Part shown: positions 52,528 through 62,376 of the stretch, one piece after another
How the letters are laid out: every line of letters starts with the position of its first letter
Numbering within the stretch: the first letter of the stretch is position 1
DNA from: Solimonas marina
Lineage (GTDB): Bacteria; Pseudomonadota; Gammaproteobacteria; Nevskiales; Nevskiaceae
Length of the DNA: 64,000 bases
Reading direction: 5' to 3'
NCBI RefSeq assembly: GCF_012241385.1
Contig: NZ_JAAVXB010000011.1
Span: forward strand, 1 to 64,000
The notes under the pieces: model-generated
What the model saw: only the letters and a program-made list of their open reading frames with translations
What the model was told of the DNA's origin: nothing
Database searches by the model: none
Made by a program: the position numbers and the translations under genes

Positions 52528-55287
52528 ATGAACAAGACGAACCCGCTGCGGCGAACGCAGCTCTGGACCCTCAGCGCGTTGGCAATCGCCGTGGCCAACA
52601 CGTTCACGCCGTGTAGCGCGCAGGCCGATCAGGATCAGGACGACACGACGCAGGCTGCATCGGCGTCGAAGACCGACGATCAGAACATCGAAACCATCGT
52701 CGTGACCGGTTCGCGCATCAAGCAGATCGATCTGGCCGGCCCGTCGCCGGTCACCGTCATCAGCAAGGAGGAGATCGAGCAGAGCGGCAAGCTCACCGTT
52801 TCCGACTATCTGCACGACATGAACTACAACAGCTTCGGCTCGTTCGTGCCGGCATCCGGCTACGGCGGCGGCGCGGCCGGCGGCGCCGACATCAGCCTGC
52901 GCGGCCTCGGCTCGGAACGCACGCTGGTCCTGATCGACGGCCGTCGCATGCCGCTGGACCCCGGCTTCAGCGCGACCGCGGCGAACCTCAACATCATTCC
53001 GTTCGCGATCGTCGATCGCATCGAGGTGCTGCGTGACGGCGCCTCGGCGATCTACGGCTCCGACGCCATCGGCGGCGTCATCAACGTGATTACCAAGAAG
53101 GACTTCAACGGGCTGGAGTTCACCGGGCAGCTCGACCGCCCGACCGGCAGCGGCGGCGACGGCGCCAACGCGACGTTGACCGGCGGCCTCAGCAACGACA
53201 AGGGCAACATCTACTTCTCGCTGGACCACGCGCAGAAGGATGCGATCTCCTACAAGGACCGCAGCTGGGCGAAGGGCGCGTACAGCGCCTATGGCAACCC
53301 GGGTACGGTCGCCTATGCGGTGAACCCGACGACGGGCGACGAAGATACCTCGGTCGAAGGCGTCAGCGGCGGCGCCATCGCATGTCCGTCGAGCTTCGAC
53401 TCGGACAGCACATACAAGGACTCGGCGACGGTCGGCGATATCTGCCGCTACCGCTTCGGCTCGGTGGCCTGGATCACGGCGGCAACGGCGCGCGATACGC
53501 TCAGCGTCGGCGGCAATTACAACTTCAACCCGGGCATCACCGGCTTCACGCGCATGTCGCTGACGCGCGGCGAATCGAAGTCGGTCTACGCCCCGGCGCC
53601 GGCTTCGTCGGGCTTCGACAATGACGTCGGCCTACCGATGATGTCGGCCGACAACGTCAACAACACGACCGGCGACGATCTGTATTTCTATCTGCGCCCG
53701 ACCGAGAACGGCGCGCGCGTCGACACGATTACCGACACGATCGTCGATCTGGTCGGCGGCGTGAGGGGCAGCTTCGACCTCTGGCGGCCGACGGACTGGG
53801 AGGTCGCCCTGACTCATTCGCGTTACGCACAGACCGACATCGGGACCGGTTACGGTCTGGCGTCGGCGCTGCAGGCCGCGATCGACGACGGCACCTACAA
53901 TCCGCTCGATCCGTCGTCCAACACCGCCAGCGCGGCCGATGCGTTCAATTACACGATCTCCAACAACAATCTGTATGTGAACCAGGGCATCGACGGCCAT
54001 CTTTCGATCGATAATCTGCTCAGCGGCAGCTTCCGCGTACCGCTGGTGATCGGCGGCGAATACCGCGACGAGGCGTTCCGTCAGCTCAGCGACGCGCAGA
54101 GCGACACGTCGTTCGTGCTCGACGACACCGGCACCATCACCGACTATCACCTGTCGAACGTCTACGGCTCGTCGGGCGGCAGCTCGCAGGGCGGCCGCAG
54201 CGAATACGCCATGTATCTCGAAAGCGAGCTCGGCTTTCTCGACAATCGCCTGACGGTGGACGGCGCGCTGCGCTACGACCACTACAACTCCGGCGCGGCG
54301 CGCACCAGCCCGAAGATTGCCGTCGCGGTGCGCCCGGCCGACTCGCTGCTGTTGCGTGCGTCCTACAGCGAGGGCTTCCGTGCGCCAACGCTCTACGATC
54401 TCTACGCGGCGCCGTCGCAGAGCTTCGAAGCGGCCGAGGATACCTGGCTGTGCGACAGCTCGGGCGACAGCGACGCGTGCGATCAGAGCGTGCAGCGGCA
54501 GTCGTTCTTTGTCGGCAGCGCAGCCCTGAAACCGGAGACGTCGAAGAACATCAGCGCCGGCGTGGTCTTCAACCCGATCGACAAACTGAGCCTCGAGATC
54601 GACTACTACGACATCAAGCTCAAGAACGGCATCGAATCGCTGACGGCCCAGCAGGTTCTCGACAACGACAACGACTGCCGCAACGACGGGGAATCTGACG
54701 GCTGCACCGATTCGGCGACCAAGGGGCACGTCTATCGCAATACCGACGACACGGTGAACTTCCTCTACATCCCGAAGATCAATGCCTCGAACATCGATAC
54801 CGACGGCTTCGATTTCTCCGGCAAGTATCAGGTCGGCATGGGCCGCGCCGGACGCCTGGGCCTGACGCTCGATGTCTCATATGTGCTCTCGTACAAGGTC
54901 CAGGACGGCGCCGGCGAACAGACCTACGACTACATCGGCTCGATCCTCTATCCGTCGACCAAGGGCAAGTTCGGCGTCAATTGGGATTACCGCCGCTTCA
55001 CGACCTCGGTGATCACCAACTACACGTCGAAGACGCGGGATTGCGACTACACCGGCGGCTGCGGGCTCGGCGACGTTCCGTCGTTCACGACCTATGACGC
55101 ACAGCTATCGTGGATCGCGCCGTGGAACAGCACCTTCACGGTCGGCGTCCGCAATCTGACCGACAAGGATCCGCCGGCCAGCGACTACTACGCCGGCTCC
55201 AGCGATCCGCAAGGGCGCGTCAGCATGCTCGGTGTCTACAGCTTCGAAGGCCGTGTCCCTTACCTCAGCTACAAGCAGGACTTCTGA
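52528..55287 (+). CDS. TonB-dependent outer-membrane receptor, large
   Basis: 919 residues. Signal peptide (WTLSALAIAVANTFTPCSAQA), TonB-box-like IETIVVTGSRIKQ, then the plug with SLRGLGSERTLVLIDGRRMP and IEVLRDGASAIYGSDAIGGVINVIT. The barrel ends in GRVPYLSYKQDF with the terminal Phe. The sequence fits receptors with the VLRDGASAIYGSDA box, often oligopeptide or sugar transporters. It carries cysteine pairs in barrel loops (WLCDSSGDSDACDQ, DCRNDGESDGCTD). ATG follows GGGAGTG. Next to peptidase genes, so peptide import is a fair guess. Confidence 0.94.
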   Translation: MNKTNPLRRTQLWTLSALAIAVANTFTPCSAQADQDQDDTTQAASASKTDDQNIETIVVTGSRIKQIDLAGPSPVTVISKEEIEQSGKLTVSDYLHDMNYNSFGSFVPASGYGGGAAGGADISLRGLGSERTLVLIDGRRMPLDPGFSATAANLNIIPFAIVDRIEVLRDGASAIYGSDAIGGVINVITKKDFNGLEFTGQLDRPTGSGGDGANATLTGGLSNDKGNIYFSLDHAQKDAISYKDRSWAKGAYSAYGNPGTVAYAVNPTTGDEDTSVEGVSGGAIACPSSFDSDSTYKDSATVGDICRYRFGSVAWITAATARDTLSVGGNYNFNPGITGFTRMSLTRGESKSVYAPAPASSGFDNDVGLPMMSADNVNNTTGDDLYFYLRPTENGARVDTITDTIVDLVGGVRGSFDLWRPTDWEVALTHSRYAQTDIGTGYGLASALQAAIDDGTYNPLDPSSNTASAADAFNYTISNNNLYVNQGIDGHLSIDNLLSGSFRVPLVIGGEYRDEAFRQLSDAQSDTSFVLDDTGTITDYHLSNVYGSSGGSSQGGRSEYAMYLESELGFLDNRLTVDGALRYDHYNSGAARTSPKIAVAVRPADSLLLRASYSEGFRAPTLYDLYAAPSQSFEAAEDTWLCDSSGDSDACDQSVQRQSFFVGSAALKPETSKNISAGVVFNPIDKLSLEIDYYDIKLKNGIESLTAQQVLDNDNDCRNDGESDGCTDSATKGHVYRNTDDTVNFLYIPKINASNIDTDGFDFSGKYQVGMGRAGRLGLTLDVSYVLSYKVQDGAGEQTYDYIGSILYPSTKGKFGVNWDYRRFTTSVITNYTSKTRDCDYTGGCGLGDVPSFTTYDAQLSWIAPWNSTFTVGVRNLTDKDPPASDYYAGSSDPQGRVSMLGVYSFEGRVPYLSYKQDF

Positions 55288-55303
55288 GTCCGACAGTGAA
55301 GCG

Positions 55304-55331
55304 AAAAGGGCCCCGTCATCGGGGCCCTTTT
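55304..55331. terminator. Bidirectional terminator
   Basis: AAAAGGGCCCCG-tcat-CGGGGCCCTTTT, 12-bp stem with T/A runs on both sides. It serves the receptor gene and the converging M14 gene. Confidence 0.93.
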
Positions 55332-55367
55332 CATTGGCGACACGCGTCGTCGGCAGCGACGGAATGC

Positions 55368-56288
55368 TCATGTCGCCGCCAGCACGTAGTCGATCGCGGC
55401 GCAGACCGCGGCGACCTGCGCCGCGTTGCACTGCGCCGGCGTCGCCCGCGGGCTGTCCGGGTAGACCTCGGTCGTCGTCCGGTAGCGCGCCGCCGTCACC
55501 CCGGCGCACAGGCCCAGGCGCTGTAGCGGGTATTCGATGACACCGTCGGCCACGGCCGGTGAACCGATGATTTCGCCGCGCGCGTCGGCCGGCGCGATGT
55601 GCGTGACCTGCTCGACCGCCGCAATGATCGCCTGCTGAAAGGCCGGCTGCGGCGCATCGCTGTCGTCGACCAGATAAAAGCCGTCGGGAATCTCGCCGGG
55701 CTGGTAGTCGATGCCGTCGCGCGCCGCCAACGCCGGACGAAACTCGGTTTCATCGGTATCCGTCGTTTCGTGCAGATCGATATGCATCACCACCCGCTCG
55801 CGCAGCGGCGCCAACAGCGCCATCACGGCCGCCGCTTCCGGCGCCGGACTGTCGGCGCGGAACGAGCGATTCGGATCGACCGCCTGCGGATTCCAGCGGT
55901 GAATCCGTTCATAGCCCCACGGGCTCACACACGGCAGCACCAGCAGGTTGGCGCGCCCGGCATATGCCCCAGCCGCCTGCTCAAGAAACTGCAGCGCACC
56001 ATGCACGCCGCTGGTCTCGTAACCGTGAACGCCGCCGGTCACCAATACGGTCGGCAGCGCTTCATCCCAGGCACGATTGCGGATCGCGAACAGCGGGTAG
56101 ACATCCGGCGCGTAGTCGAGCTGCCCGTATTGCATCACGTCGTACTGCGCGCACAGAGCGTCGATACGGGGCAAGACATCGACGTCGTAGCGGCGCTGCC
56201 GTGACTGCCCAGCACGCCATTGGGCGATTTCCGCAGCCCCCCAACGCACCCCGGGCGTTCCGATCGGATAAGGCAATGGCTCGGACAT
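55368..56288 (-). CDS. M14-family metallo-carboxypeptidase
   Basis: 306 residues. Zn-binding segment VTGGVHGYETSG (H-x-x-E) and later VMHIDLHETTDTDE (third ligand His). VDPNRSFRADS and the C-terminal TTEVYPDS region fit the succinylglutamate-desuccinylase/carboxypeptidase branch of M14. No signal peptide is evident, so it is likely cytoplasmic and acts on peptides or amide-linked amino acids. ATG 56288 is used; a longer reading to 56369 is less likely. Divergent from the isomerase gene. Confidence 0.87.
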   Translation of the reverse strand: MSEPLPYPIGTPGVRWGAAEIAQWRAGQSRQRRYDVDVLPRIDALCAQYDVMQYGQLDYAPDVYPLFAIRNRAWDEALPTVLVTGGVHGYETSGVHGALQFLEQAAGAYAGRANLLVLPCVSPWGYERIHRWNPQAVDPNRSFRADSPAPEAAAVMALLAPLRERVVMHIDLHETTDTDETEFRPALAARDGIDYQPGEIPDGFYLVDDSDAPQPAFQQAIIAAVEQVTHIAPADARGEIIGSPAVADGVIEYPLQRLGLCAGVTAARYRTTTEVYPDSPRATPAQCNAAQVAAVCAAIDYVLAAT

Positions 56289-56454
56289 CGTGGCACTCAA
56301 GTCGGGGGAATGGCGGCAGTGTAGCCGCATTGATCGCACACCTCCGCCCCACCGCCGGGGATACCGCATGCGGGCTGTTCACGCCCGGTCCGGCACATCG
56401 CGCTACCGTGTACCGCCGAACCGCGATTCAAGACTCGCTCACAAGGAGCTCAAC

Positions 56455-57255
56455 GTGACATCCAAGATCGGCGCCTGTAGCTGGACGCTGGGCATCACCG
56501 ACCCCGAACGCATGCTGTCGTTGCTGCACACGCTGGGCGTCAGCCACTATCACTATTGCGAAGATGCGCTGCAGACATCGCCCGAACGGCTGGCTTCGCT
56601 GAGTGCACAAGCCGGCCTGCGCATTTCCGCCGTCGATCCGTTCAACGCTTTTCCCGAAGCCGGCGCTGCACGCACCGAGGCCAACTGTCTGGCCTTGTAC
56701 GCGCGCTATATCGACTTTGCGGCGCGCTGCGGCGCCGGTGCCATTTGCTTTCAGGCCGTGGGAATCTGGGCAGGTCATTTCGACGCCCCGCGCGAGGGGC
56801 TGGTGCGCTGCGTCTCGCAGTTGACGGCACTGGCGCTGAAGCGCGGCGTGCAACCGGTCTACGAGATCGTCAACCGTTACGAGTCGCCACTGATCCACAC
56901 CGTCGGTGAAGCGCTCGACACCCTTGCCGCACCGCTCGCACAGGGTCTGAGGCTGGTGCTCGACAGCTTTCACTTGCAGATCGAAGAGCCGGATCCGGTC
57001 GACGCCATCGCGGAGGCGCTGCCCTATCTACACGAATATCAAATCTCCGATTCGAATCGCGGCGCCATCGGCGAGGGCCATATCCCGTTCGCAGCACACA
57101 AGGCAGCGCTGGATGCGGGCGGTTACGAACGCGATGTGATCGTCGAAACCGTGTTGCCGGAGTGCGGCTACCATCAGCCGCCCGCGAATGCGCAACAGTT
57201 GCAGCGGCTGGCCGCGCAACAGCGTCAATCGGTCCACGCATGGACCATGCTGTAA
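56455..57255 (+). CDS. Sugar-phosphate isomerase/epimerase-like TIM-barrel protein
   Basis: 266 residues from the GTG at 56455, which follows AAGGAG by 6 nt. Xylose-isomerase-like barrel: IGACSWTLGI start, then HYHYCEDAL, VYEIVNRYESPLIH (metal-ligand Glu), LVLDSFHLQIEE (Asp/His ligands) and YQISDSNRGAIGEGHI. Such proteins isomerise keto-sugars or inositol derivatives or act as 2-keto-acid processing enzymes; the substrate is unknown. No clear pathway neighbours. Confidence 0.82.
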   Translation: MTSKIGACSWTLGITDPERMLSLLHTLGVSHYHYCEDALQTSPERLASLSAQAGLRISAVDPFNAFPEAGAARTEANCLALYARYIDFAARCGAGAICFQAVGIWAGHFDAPREGLVRCVSQLTALALKRGVQPVYEIVNRYESPLIHTVGEALDTLAAPLAQGLRLVLDSFHLQIEEPDPVDAIAEALPYLHEYQISDSNRGAIGEGHIPFAAHKAALDAGGYERDVIVETVLPECGYHQPPANAQQLQRLAAQQRQSVHAWTML

Positions 57256-57649
57256 CGCGAGCCGCACCGACACTGTCGCAAATTTCATCGCGTTAACCGG
57301 CTTTCGCCTCCCGTCGACATGGCATGCTCATTGACGCGGCAGTCGCCGCGCTACGCACAGCGGGGCCGTCTTATCGTCGAGCGCTAAGCAGCTACACAGA
57401 GACGCAGGAGAGCGATTTCTGCCGGGCACAGGAATCCACCGAAGGAGCAAGCTCCCATAAACTCTCAGGTATCAGGACTGCGATTCTGTTTGCCGTCTGA
57501 AGAGTGATGCCGGTGCAAAGCCGGCGTCCACCGAAGGAGCAAGCGCGGCGGGAGTCGCGTGAAACTCTCAGGTTCCCGGACAGAGGGAGCGGCGCAACGC
57601 CCGGTTTCGACCGGGACGCTGTCGTTCACTTTCTCGAAATGGGGATTTC
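57256..57649. other. Leader region carrying the glycine riboswitch
   Basis: 394 bp without a gene. 57256-57400 holds the probable promoter area (nothing decisive); 57403-57593 is the tandem glycine riboswitch; 57600-57615 is a CCCGGT-ttcg-ACCGGG hairpin; then the metalloprotease Shine-Dalgarno GGGGAT. Confidence 0.7.
57403..57593 (+). promoter_or_regulatory. Tandem glycine riboswitch (gcvT type)
   Basis: Two aptamers in series. Aptamer 1 (57403-57482) has closing stem CGCAG/CTGCG, the conserved CACCGAAGGAGCAAG (57437-57451) and AAACTCTCAGGT (57459-57470). Aptamer 2 (about 57492-57593) repeats CCACCGAAGGAGCAAG (57529-57543) and AAACTCTCAGGT (57562-57573) and ends CAGAGGGAGCGGC. A short linker separates them. 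Both cores are the diagnostic glycine-aptamer motifs. The next gene is a zinc metalloprotease, not gcvT. A 6-bp hairpin (57600-57615) without T-tract follows, so control at translation initiation is plausible. Confidence 0.92.
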
Positions 57650-60187
57650 ATGAAACATCATCCAAGGTACGCTCGCGCCACACGCGAGGCCGCGCACAGC
57701 ATGCGGCCCGACGGCGCATCCCACGATGCCCGCGTGGGCCTGATGGGGCTGCTGTTGATTGCCCTGGCGGCGATCGCGCTGGCGTTGACCGCAACACCGG
57801 CGCGCGCCGCCACGTCCGGCATCGCCGGCCTCACGCGTCATGACGGCTTCGTACCATTCTGGTTCGATCCAGCCGGCCGCGTCCTGATCGAAGTCCCGGT
57901 CTTCGACCAGGACGTGTTGTACTACGTGTCGGCCGCCACCAGCCCCGGCTCGGTCCAGGCGCCGGTCGATCGCGGCATCATGTCCAGTGCGGTCATTCAC
58001 TTCGAGCGCTCCGGCTCGAAAGTGATCGTCGACCAGATCAACACCAACTTCCGCGCCACGACCAGCAGCGCCGCCACGCAGGAAGGCGTGGCCGACAGCT
58101 TCCCGACCTCGGTGCTCGCGGTGCTGCCGGTGGTCTCGGAAAGCGGCGGCAAGGTGGTCGTCGACGCCACACCGCTGTTCATGCGCGACGCTGCCGGCAT
58201 CTCCGCGCGCTTCAAGCGCGCCAAGATCGGCGACTACAAGTTCGACGCCTCGCACAGCGTGTTCTACCCGAAGCGGATGAAGGCATTCCCGGAAAACACC
58301 GAGATCGAGACCGTCTCGACGTTCACCTCGGCGTCGCCGAGCCCGGTGTTGCGCAACATCACCCCGAGCCCGGGCACGATGACGATCCGCATCCATCACT
58401 CGTTCCTGAAGGCGCCGGAAGGCTATACGCCGCGCGTGGCCGACCCACGCATCGGCGTCAACAGCATTGAATTCACCGACTATTCCAAGCCGATCGACGA
58501 ACGGCCGGTCACCGAATGGATTCGCCGCTGGCGCCTCGAAAAGAAGGACCCGAACGCGGCGCTCAGCGAGCCGAAGAAGCCGATCGTCTATTACTTCGAT
58601 CCGGCCATTCCGGAACCGATCCGCACGGCGGTCAAGCAAGGCTTGCTGTGGTGGAACAAAGCCTTCGAGCAAGCCGGCTTCAAGAACGCGATCGAAGCCA
58701 AGGACGCGCCGCCGGACATGGATCCGATGGATATCCGCTACGCCTACGTGCTGTGGATTCAGCGTGACGAGCGCGGCTTCTCGTCGTCCGGCACCTTCAT
58801 CGACCCGCGCACCGGCGAGGTGCTGGGTTCCAAGACCCATCTGGATACCTTCCGCCTGCGCACCGTCGCGAACTTCTACGACGCCTACAGTGGCGCGCTG
58901 CCGGAGGACGGCTCGGGCATCACGATCGCCGATCCGTCGCTGGTCAGCGAAGACCGCTACAACCAGATGCCGAAGGGCCAGCGCGACATGGCCTTCCTGC
59001 GTCAGGCGCTGCTGGCCGCGCACGAGCTGGGCCACACGCTTGGCTTCGACCACAACTTCAACGCCAATCTCAATGATCGCTCGTCGGTCATGGAGTACCC
59101 GACGCCGCGCGTCACGGTGAAGAACGGCAAGCTCGACCTCAGCCAGTCGTTCATGACCGCGGTCGGCGCCTACGACGACTACATGGTGCGCTACGCCTAC
59201 ACGCCGTTCCCGAAGCAGCAGGAACAGGCCGGCCTGGCCAATATCATCAAGCAGATGCACGACGACGGCATCGTCTACACGCTGCAGAGCGACCCGCGCT
59301 ACACGTGGTACGACGATCGCGAAACACCAGTCGAAAACCTGCGCGAGACGGCCGCCGTGCGCAAGCTGGCGCTGGCCCACTACGGCCCGCAGATGCTCAA
59401 GCCCGGCGAGCCGATCGGCGCGATGCGCGACATGCGCCTGTGGATGGTTTACCTGGAACAGCGCTACGCGATCGAGTCCGCACTCAAGTACGTCGGCGGC
59501 ATGTTCCAGAACATCACCGTCAAGGACGAAGCGCGCCCGCTGCCGCCGACGCAGTTCATTCCGGCCGATGAGCAGCAACAGGTGATGAACCTGCTGATGG
59601 ACGCCGTCGATCCCAAGAATCTGGAGATTCCGGAGTCGCTGCTGATCCAGCTGGCGCCGGACCCGGGCAAGAACCTCGAAGACATGTCGTCGGACCCGGT
59701 CTTCGATCAGCTGCGTGCGGCACGCATCCTCGCAGCGCTGGTGATCGAGCCGCTGTTCGACGCACAACGCGCTTCGCGCATGGTGGCCCTGGGCGCGCGC
59801 AAGCCCGACACCTACACGTTCCCGCAGATGGTCGACACGGTCATGGCCCACACCTGGGGCGCGAAATCAGGTGGCAACGCCCAGCAGAGGGCCCTGCTGC
59901 GCGTCACGCAGGACGTGGCCATGCAGTCGATGATGGAGCTGGGCGCGGCGGCTGACACCGCACCGGAAGCACGTGCCTATGTGCTCGACCAGCTCACCCA
60001 GCTGGCGCAGGACCTGCAGTCCCGCAAGGACAGCGACCCGCTGACCGCCGCGTTCTATCGTCAGTCGGCCCGCGACATCCAGCGCTACCTCGATGATCCG
60101 AGTGACAACGTGCCGAAGAACGTCATGCCGGACTGGGGCAAGGGCCCGCGCTCGCGCTTCCCGCAGCCGCCGGGGCCGCCGCTATAA
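57650..60187 (+). CDS. Secreted zinc-dependent metalloprotease (DUF5117/DUF4953-type)
   Basis: 845 residues. Signal-like hydrophobic stretch (MGLLLIALAAIALALTATPARA). A beta-rich N-terminal domain (PVFDQDVLYYVSAATSPGSV) and a middle domain (VFYPKRMKAFPENTE) precede the zincin motif HELGHTLGFDHNF at 458-470 (H-E-x-x-H-x-x-G-x-x-H) and a Met-turn-like SSVMEYPTPRV. A long helical C-terminal region ends in QPPGPPL. Family members are periplasmic or extracellular peptidases of unknown substrate. ATG follows GGGGAT by 3 nt. It is preceded by a tandem glycine riboswitch and followed by a strong terminator. Confidence 0.9.
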   Translation: MKHHPRYARATREAAHSMRPDGASHDARVGLMGLLLIALAAIALALTATPARAATSGIAGLTRHDGFVPFWFDPAGRVLIEVPVFDQDVLYYVSAATSPGSVQAPVDRGIMSSAVIHFERSGSKVIVDQINTNFRATTSSAATQEGVADSFPTSVLAVLPVVSESGGKVVVDATPLFMRDAAGISARFKRAKIGDYKFDASHSVFYPKRMKAFPENTEIETVSTFTSASPSPVLRNITPSPGTMTIRIHHSFLKAPEGYTPRVADPRIGVNSIEFTDYSKPIDERPVTEWIRRWRLEKKDPNAALSEPKKPIVYYFDPAIPEPIRTAVKQGLLWWNKAFEQAGFKNAIEAKDAPPDMDPMDIRYAYVLWIQRDERGFSSSGTFIDPRTGEVLGSKTHLDTFRLRTVANFYDAYSGALPEDGSGITIADPSLVSEDRYNQMPKGQRDMAFLRQALLAAHELGHTLGFDHNFNANLNDRSSVMEYPTPRVTVKNGKLDLSQSFMTAVGAYDDYMVRYAYTPFPKQQEQAGLANIIKQMHDDGIVYTLQSDPRYTWYDDRETPVENLRETAAVRKLALAHYGPQMLKPGEPIGAMRDMRLWMVYLEQRYAIESALKYVGGMFQNITVKDEARPLPPTQFIPADEQQQVMNLLMDAVDPKNLEIPESLLIQLAPDPGKNLEDMSSDPVFDQLRAARILAALVIEPLFDAQRASRMVALGARKPDTYTFPQMVDTVMAHTWGAKSGGNAQQRALLRVTQDVAMQSMMELGAAADTAPEARAYVLDQLTQLAQDLQSRKDSDPLTAAFYRQSARDIQRYLDDPSDNVPKNVMPDWGKGPRSRFPQPPGPPL

Positions 60188-60212
60188 GCACGGCTTCGCG
60201 CTGATGTCATGG

Positions 60213-60250
60213 GGCGCGCATGCGGAGAACATCCGCATGCGCGCCTTTTT
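60213..60250 (+). terminator. Terminator of the metalloprotease gene
   Basis: 14-bp stem GGCGCGCATGCGGA/TCCGCATGCGCGCC with GAACA loop, followed by TTTTT. Confidence 0.94.
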
Positions 60251-60287
60251 GTTGAAGCGCCCATCAACGACGCTGGTACTGCGAGCC

Positions 60288-62273
60288 TCACTGACCGCCG
60301 GGATCGGCGGTGGCGGCAGGCGCGTCCGGACCAATATTGTGATCGAGAAAGCCGATCAGCTTCGCAAAAAACGCCTGCCGATCCTCAGGCTTGTAGAAGC
60401 CATGCCCCTCGCCGGTAACGGCCATCCACTCGTACGGATAATGCCGCTTATCGAGCGCGTCACGTAGTGATTCGGCCTGCGAGAACGGCGCCCGCTTATC
60501 CGCCGTGCCGTGGACAATCAGTAGCGCTGCTTTCAACTTGTCGACGTGCTCGACCGGCGACGCCGCAGTCAAATCGGCGCGATTGTCACCAATGAATTCG
60601 GCAATGAAGCCTTCACCACTGGAAGTTTCCCCGATATCACTGTCGTCAGCCAGCTTTGGCAGATCGTAAACGCCGGCATATCCCACCGCACAGCGATACA
60701 GATCTGGTGCACGCTCGGCACTCATCAGCGCCGCGTAGCCTCCATAGCTGGCACCGTAAATACAGACGCGCTGCGCGTCGGCATCACCCTGATTCACCGC
60801 CCAATGCGTCGCGTCGACGATGTCGTCAATCATCACGCTGTCCCAACCATGGCGACCGGCATTCTCGAACGCGGAGCCGAAACCGCCGGAACCTCTGAAG
60901 TTAATTTGCAGCACTGCGTAGCCATGGTTCGCCAGTAGCTGGGCGTCTTCATCCCAGCGCCAGTGATCGGCGATTCCGAACGGACCGCCATGCGGAACGA
61001 CAACCAGAGGCAGGTGCTTGCCGCCACCGATCGGCAGCGTCAGATAGCCATGCAACACTGTCCCGTCGCGGGCTTTGAGAGAGATCGGCTGGCGCGCCGC
61101 CATTTGCCGAGGGTCTATCCACTGCCGGGCCCCCACCAGAAAATCCGCGTGCTTGGTCTTGTTATCGAATAGATAGAAATCGCCTGGGTCTTTATCGCTG
61201 TAGACCTCGACAACCGTGCGACTGCCGTCGCGGGTGGAAGACACGGGTATCGCGATGCTACCGGCAAACGCCGTCTGCAGCGCTTCAAGCGTATGACCAT
61301 CGGGCGAGCCCGGATCCAGGACATCGAAGCGTGGCCGATCGCCTCGATAAAGCACCCCGACAGGATCCCCGTCGTCCGCCGCTCTTACGACCCTTTCCGC
61401 GTCGAAGTTCGCATCGCAACTCAACTGTTGCTGCTCACCCGTCTGCAGATCCTCGCGAATCAGGCATTGCAGAGGCGTTTTTTCGTCAGAGAGCAAGAAC
61501 ACATAGCGATCGTCGTTGGAGAAGCCCTCTGGCAGCACCGTGAACTTCTTCTCGCCCCGGCCGAGCACACGCCAGTCCGGGTGATCGGGACTGCGCGCAT
61601 ACGTCACCGTATAGCCCTTATCATCTTCACCGACGACGAAGCGCACAAAGCCCTGACGATCCGCAACGAATTGCACGCCACCAGTGATCGGGGCTGAGAC
61701 CAATGGCTCGCGCTTGCCATTGAAGACATCCAGCTTCATTGCAACAGCCCGGACTCGATCTGCGTTTGCAACAAAATCGTAGGCCGCGATGATGACGTGT
61801 CCCGGATCATCGGGCAGCGTCCGCACCAGATAGGCCGAACCGTTGCTTTGAGTCGCAGTACCGATGCGCGTGCCGATCTCGATCGTCGAGCCGCGGAACC
61901 CGTAGATATAACGTCCCGCCTTGCCATCCGCGTTGATCGCAAACAGCTCACCGGTCATCCACGGCGCATCAGCGAAACCGAAGTTTTCGCCAATCGAAAA
62001 TACTAGCCGATCATCGCTTGCCCATTGGTAGTCGACCACACTGCGATCGGCGCCGACGTTGACCTTGGTGCCGCGCGTCTTGCCGCTAAGGTCGACGATG
62101 GCGATCCCGAAGTCCTTGCCGATCGGCATCCGCATCGCCAGATAGCGCCCGTTCGGCGATATCTGCACATCGTCGAACGAGTCAGTGCGGGCAAAATCGC
62201 TGAGCGGCACCGGCGCGGCATGCACCACCGCCGGAAACGCCAGGACGAAAAACAAGAAAAAAGTCGTTTTCAT
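60288..62273 (-). CDS. S9-family prolyl-oligopeptidase-type peptidase
   Basis: 661 residues. A signal-peptide-like start (MKTTFFLFFVLAFPAVVHA) puts it in the periplasm. A beta-propeller-like N-terminal part (DDVQISPNGRYLAMRM) is followed by the alpha/beta-hydrolase domain: VVPHGGPFG, YGASYGGYAALM (catalytic Ser), HGTADKRAPF (Asp) and GEGHGFYKPED (His). It would cut short peptides. Start 62273 gives the signal; the longer reading is not supported. It converges on the metalloprotease terminator. Confidence 0.93.
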   Translation of the reverse strand: MKTTFFLFFVLAFPAVVHAAPVPLSDFARTDSFDDVQISPNGRYLAMRMPIGKDFGIAIVDLSGKTRGTKVNVGADRSVVDYQWASDDRLVFSIGENFGFADAPWMTGELFAINADGKAGRYIYGFRGSTIEIGTRIGTATQSNGSAYLVRTLPDDPGHVIIAAYDFVANADRVRAVAMKLDVFNGKREPLVSAPITGGVQFVADRQGFVRFVVGEDDKGYTVTYARSPDHPDWRVLGRGEKKFTVLPEGFSNDDRYVFLLSDEKTPLQCLIREDLQTGEQQQLSCDANFDAERVVRAADDGDPVGVLYRGDRPRFDVLDPGSPDGHTLEALQTAFAGSIAIPVSSTRDGSRTVVEVYSDKDPGDFYLFDNKTKHADFLVGARQWIDPRQMAARQPISLKARDGTVLHGYLTLPIGGGKHLPLVVVPHGGPFGIADHWRWDEDAQLLANHGYAVLQINFRGSGGFGSAFENAGRHGWDSVMIDDIVDATHWAVNQGDADAQRVCIYGASYGGYAALMSAERAPDLYRCAVGYAGVYDLPKLADDSDIGETSSGEGFIAEFIGDNRADLTAASPVEHVDKLKAALLIVHGTADKRAPFSQAESLRDALDKRHYPYEWMAVTGEGHGFYKPEDRQAFFAKLIGFLDHNIGPDAPAATADPGGQ

Positions 62274-62376
62274 AGCGCGCGAGTGTGCCGATTCACCGGC
62301 AGAAGTCTGTGAACCAGTTCTCATTCCCTCCCGAGTCGGCACCGCATCTGAGCCCCGCGCCGTCGCCCCGCCCGCC

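Noticed and set aside
57626-59851. 741-codon minus-strand frame over the metalloprotease
   Set aside because: Antisense shadow of the gene with HELGHTLGFDH; no motif of its own.
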